A DNA stretch of 64,000 bases, taken from Dermatophagoides farinae. Taxonomy: Eukaryota > Arthropoda > Arachnida > Sarcoptiformes > Pyroglyphidae. Position 1 is the first letter of the stretch, and each line of letters starts with the position of its first letter. The notes beneath the pieces are model-generated. The model saw only the letters and a list, made by a program, of their open reading frames with translations, searched no databases and was not told the DNA's origin. The position numbers and the translations under genes were made by a program. Positions 61,756-64,000 of this stretch are shown here, one piece after another. Location: contig NC_134683.1 of NCBI RefSeq assembly GCF_024713945.1, positions 4,775,501-4,839,500 on the forward strand. The letters run 5' to 3'.

Positions 61756-62171
61756 ATGACAAAAATATCAGCATCGATCATGATGGCCAGACGTTAACAA
61801 GTTTCGAATGTAAAACCGGATTTTTTTGTTTTGGCCATCCTTTTAATGAAATTTTCCCTTTCGATAGGATTGTGTGCCATTTTTTTTTCATTATCATTAT
61901 CATCGATGTGATCGCATACGTCGTTGGAAATTGTTTTTTTCTTTCTATGGCTGCTGTTGCTGGTGGTCGTGGTCGTCGAACATTTTCCCAATATATAAGT
62001 TCACAAGTAGGCAGACACTTTTGATTATCGAAATTTTTCACTTTCCTTGTTCATTATCATCATCATTGATAACCAATTTATTAATAGATTGATTGATTGA
62101 TATACCTCCAACAAAAAAAAGAGTTGAGTTTTTTTTCAATGAAAGAAAAAAAACGATGGCCACGAAATGAT

Positions 62172-62193
62172 CGATGGATGGATGGATGGATGG
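62172..62193. repeat. Short (ATGG)n tandem repeat
   Basis: About five units of a four-base GATG/ATGG repeat in the intergenic stretch before the TXNDC11-like gene. Confidence 0.8.
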
Positions 62194-63009
62194 AAGGATA
62201 TCGTGATAATAATTAATTCAATGTATCCATGAATAATGTTGTTTTGGTAGATTGGTTTTGATTTTGATTTAGATTGGTTGTTGGGTTTTTGATAGATGGC
62301 CATTTTCATTAGAACATTATCGTCAAATTTTCCATGAATATCTTTGTTGTAATGATCATCATTAACCATTCGAATCGATGTTAATGATGATCATTATCAT
62401 GATAAATTGCAATCAAAATAAATATCAATCCACACACGTGCATCGAACAAGAAATGATAAAAAGATGAACATCAGGTACAAATGGCACTTGAAATTTGCC
62501 AATTCGCCAATTCGAATGCCATGTACAAAACAATTGCAAATGATTAATGTAATGTAATGAGATAAATAAATAGAAAAGGGAATTACCCCCTTGCTACTCA
62601 TCATCCTCTTCAGTTGTACTTTTGAATTCAAATTGTACATTTTTTCCATTGTGATTGTGTATGTTAGTTTCCAGCAAAAAAAATCATCAATGATTGATGG
62701 ATCAAATTTAATTAAAAATTTTGAAAATTTTGGTTAGATCATTGCAATGTTTAAAGAAAAATTGGCAATAAATAAAATTCACAAGAATTATGATCAGTAA
62801 ATATAGAGCACAGTGCTTTATTCTGTTCTATTTTTAGAATACAATCAAGACATTCTTTCATTCAGACGACCAATGTTTTTTGCCATTTCTTCGGTTGCCA
62901 GAACCGAAATTCGGCATTAGTTCAAGCGAAGCGTTTGTTTTTTTTGTGATGAAGAGACAAAATTATTTTTGCGTGATTTTTTCACATCAAGAATACAACC
63001 AAAAAATGA

Positions 63010-64000
63010 ATGGACCAAACGGCGACAAATGAGGATTATTCAAATTCGGCCATTGAAGATGATGATGAGTATGAAATATTCTCCATCGAAACACTAGATG
63101 GCAATGGCGAACCGGGATTTTTTTCATGTTCATTTTCATTGCATCGTCATCATCATCATCATCATCAACAACAACAACAGAATTCTGATCTTAAAACTAC
63201 CACAACATCGACAAGAATTAGCGACGAAAGTGAATTACAAGGATTGGTTAGCATTTGTAATAATATCGGTAATTCATCTGTGATCCCACATTCATCATCA
63301 TTTACCACCATTGCTGCCAACAATAAAAATTCGATCCATGATGATAAGCATGAATTTGAATCATCATCATCGTCATCATCATCAACGACGGTTATGACCA
63401 CCGACAATGACATTGATGAATCTGAAAGCGATGATCAAATGTCCATGGACAATAATAACAATAATAACGAAAAAGAAAATTCGAATGAAAACGTAGAACA
63501 ACAACAGGAATCTGGACTGGCCAACAGCATTGTACAAGAGAATAAAATTGATTTACAAGTAAATATTCGAATTCGGAAGAAACAGTCGCCAACGAATGGA
63601 ATGAACAAAATGGTATCTACAAAGTTGCCAATCTCGTCATCATCATCATCATCTTCAATGATTGTTTCATTAGTGAAAAATGTATTTAGTAAAAAAATTC
63701 TTTTTCCTTTAATTCTGTTGCTATCGATTCTTGCATTGGTATTGTTACACAATGGGTGAGTTGAATTTTGGATTTCAAAAGAATTTTTTTGTTTTGATGA
63801 TTTTAATTTTTCAGATCACTTAATACACGTAAAACGCCGACACCAAAGAAAATTTTTTCGACAAATAATCCGTTCATAACTGAATTTGAATTTGGTCAGA
63901 TTAAAGAACTATGGGCCCGTATCTTACAGACGGAAATAGCATTCATCATGTTCTATGCACCATGGGATTCAGATTCAATCCGAGCACGTAGTGAAATAGA
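63010..64000 (+). CDS. TXNDC11: TXNDC11-like thioredoxin-domain membrane protein, 5' part
   Basis: Exon 1 (63010-63755) and the start of exon 2 (63815 to the window edge) join in phase 2. The N-terminal 230 residues are acidic and low-complexity (His, Gln, Ser, Asn runs). A single membrane segment (ILFPLILLLSILALVLL) follows, then a thioredoxin-like domain with ELWARILQTEIAFIMFYAPW and SIRARSEIE. These match the FYAPW..SIAARAEIE region that follows the membrane anchor in vertebrate TXNDC11, an ER protein linked to dual-oxidase maturation and ER quality control. The vertebrate motif after APW is CGQS; here it is DSDS, so this first domain lacks redox cysteines. The gene runs off the right edge. 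An ATG at 63006, four bases earlier in another frame, opens a short overlapping upstream frame that could dampen translation. Confidence 0.75.

Larger units (their letters stand above)
61609..63009. other. Divergent intergenic stretch
   Basis: About 1.4 kb between the coiled-coil gene and the TXNDC11-like gene, holding both promoters. It includes a GGAT tandem repeat at 62172-62193. No coding exon was recognised. A short upstream frame starting at ATG 63006 overlaps the TXNDC11 start in another register. Confidence 0.45.

Overview
This looks like nuclear DNA of a small-genome arthropod, most probably an astigmatid mite (house-dust or scab mite type). That is inferred from the strongly AT-rich sequence, the ubiquitous ATG/ATC trinucleotide runs, introns mostly of 50-200 bp, animal-only gene families (Dscam, polycystin-1, G-alpha-12/13, MSH4, IFT20) and low-complexity His/Gln/Asn/Ser tails on many proteins. 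No bacterial, organellar or viral gene was recognised.

Layout. 1-3.8 kb: upstream or intronic DNA with one doubtful signal-peptide exon on the minus strand. 3.8-10.3 kb (+): the 3' half of a Dscam-family adhesion gene. 10.3-15.5 kb: no gene seen. 15.5-18.6 kb (-): IFT20 in four exons. 19.45-21.30 kb: a decayed piggyBac-type transposon with TTAA sites, inverted ends and transposase remnants. 23.7-25.5 kb (+): a secreted Gly/Gln-rich protein. 26.1-27.9 kb (-): a CDGSH iron-sulfur protein with a long tail and an in-phase acidic reading frame in its intron. 28.8-29.7, 31.2-32.2 and 44.8-45.9 kb (-) and 59.7-60.5 kb (+): four four-helix membrane proteins that appear to be relatives. 32.2-40.2 kb: an 8-kb stretch without a gene. 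40.2-44.1 kb (-): meiotic MutS homologue MSH4, seven exons. 47.7-57.2 kb (+): a 3,100-residue polycystin-1-like protein (WSC, PKD, REJ, GPS, PLAT, multi-pass channel region). 57.3-58.6 kb (-): G-alpha-12/13, tail-to-tail with it. 60.75-61.6 kb (-): a secreted basic coiled-coil protein. 63.0 kb to the end (+): the start of a TXNDC11-like thioredoxin protein.

The genes do not form one pathway. IFT20 and polycystin-1 are both cilium-linked in animals, but they lie 29 kb apart and ordinary eukaryotic gene order explains it. The points most worth attention are three single-base frame breaks (two in polycystin-1, one in G-alpha) that all shift the same way, the dispersed four-helix family, a GC-AG intron in MSH4, the extra reading frame inside the CISD intron, and the piggyBac relic. 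Exon boundaries were read by eye from splice sites, phase continuity and family resemblance; none is supported by transcript data.
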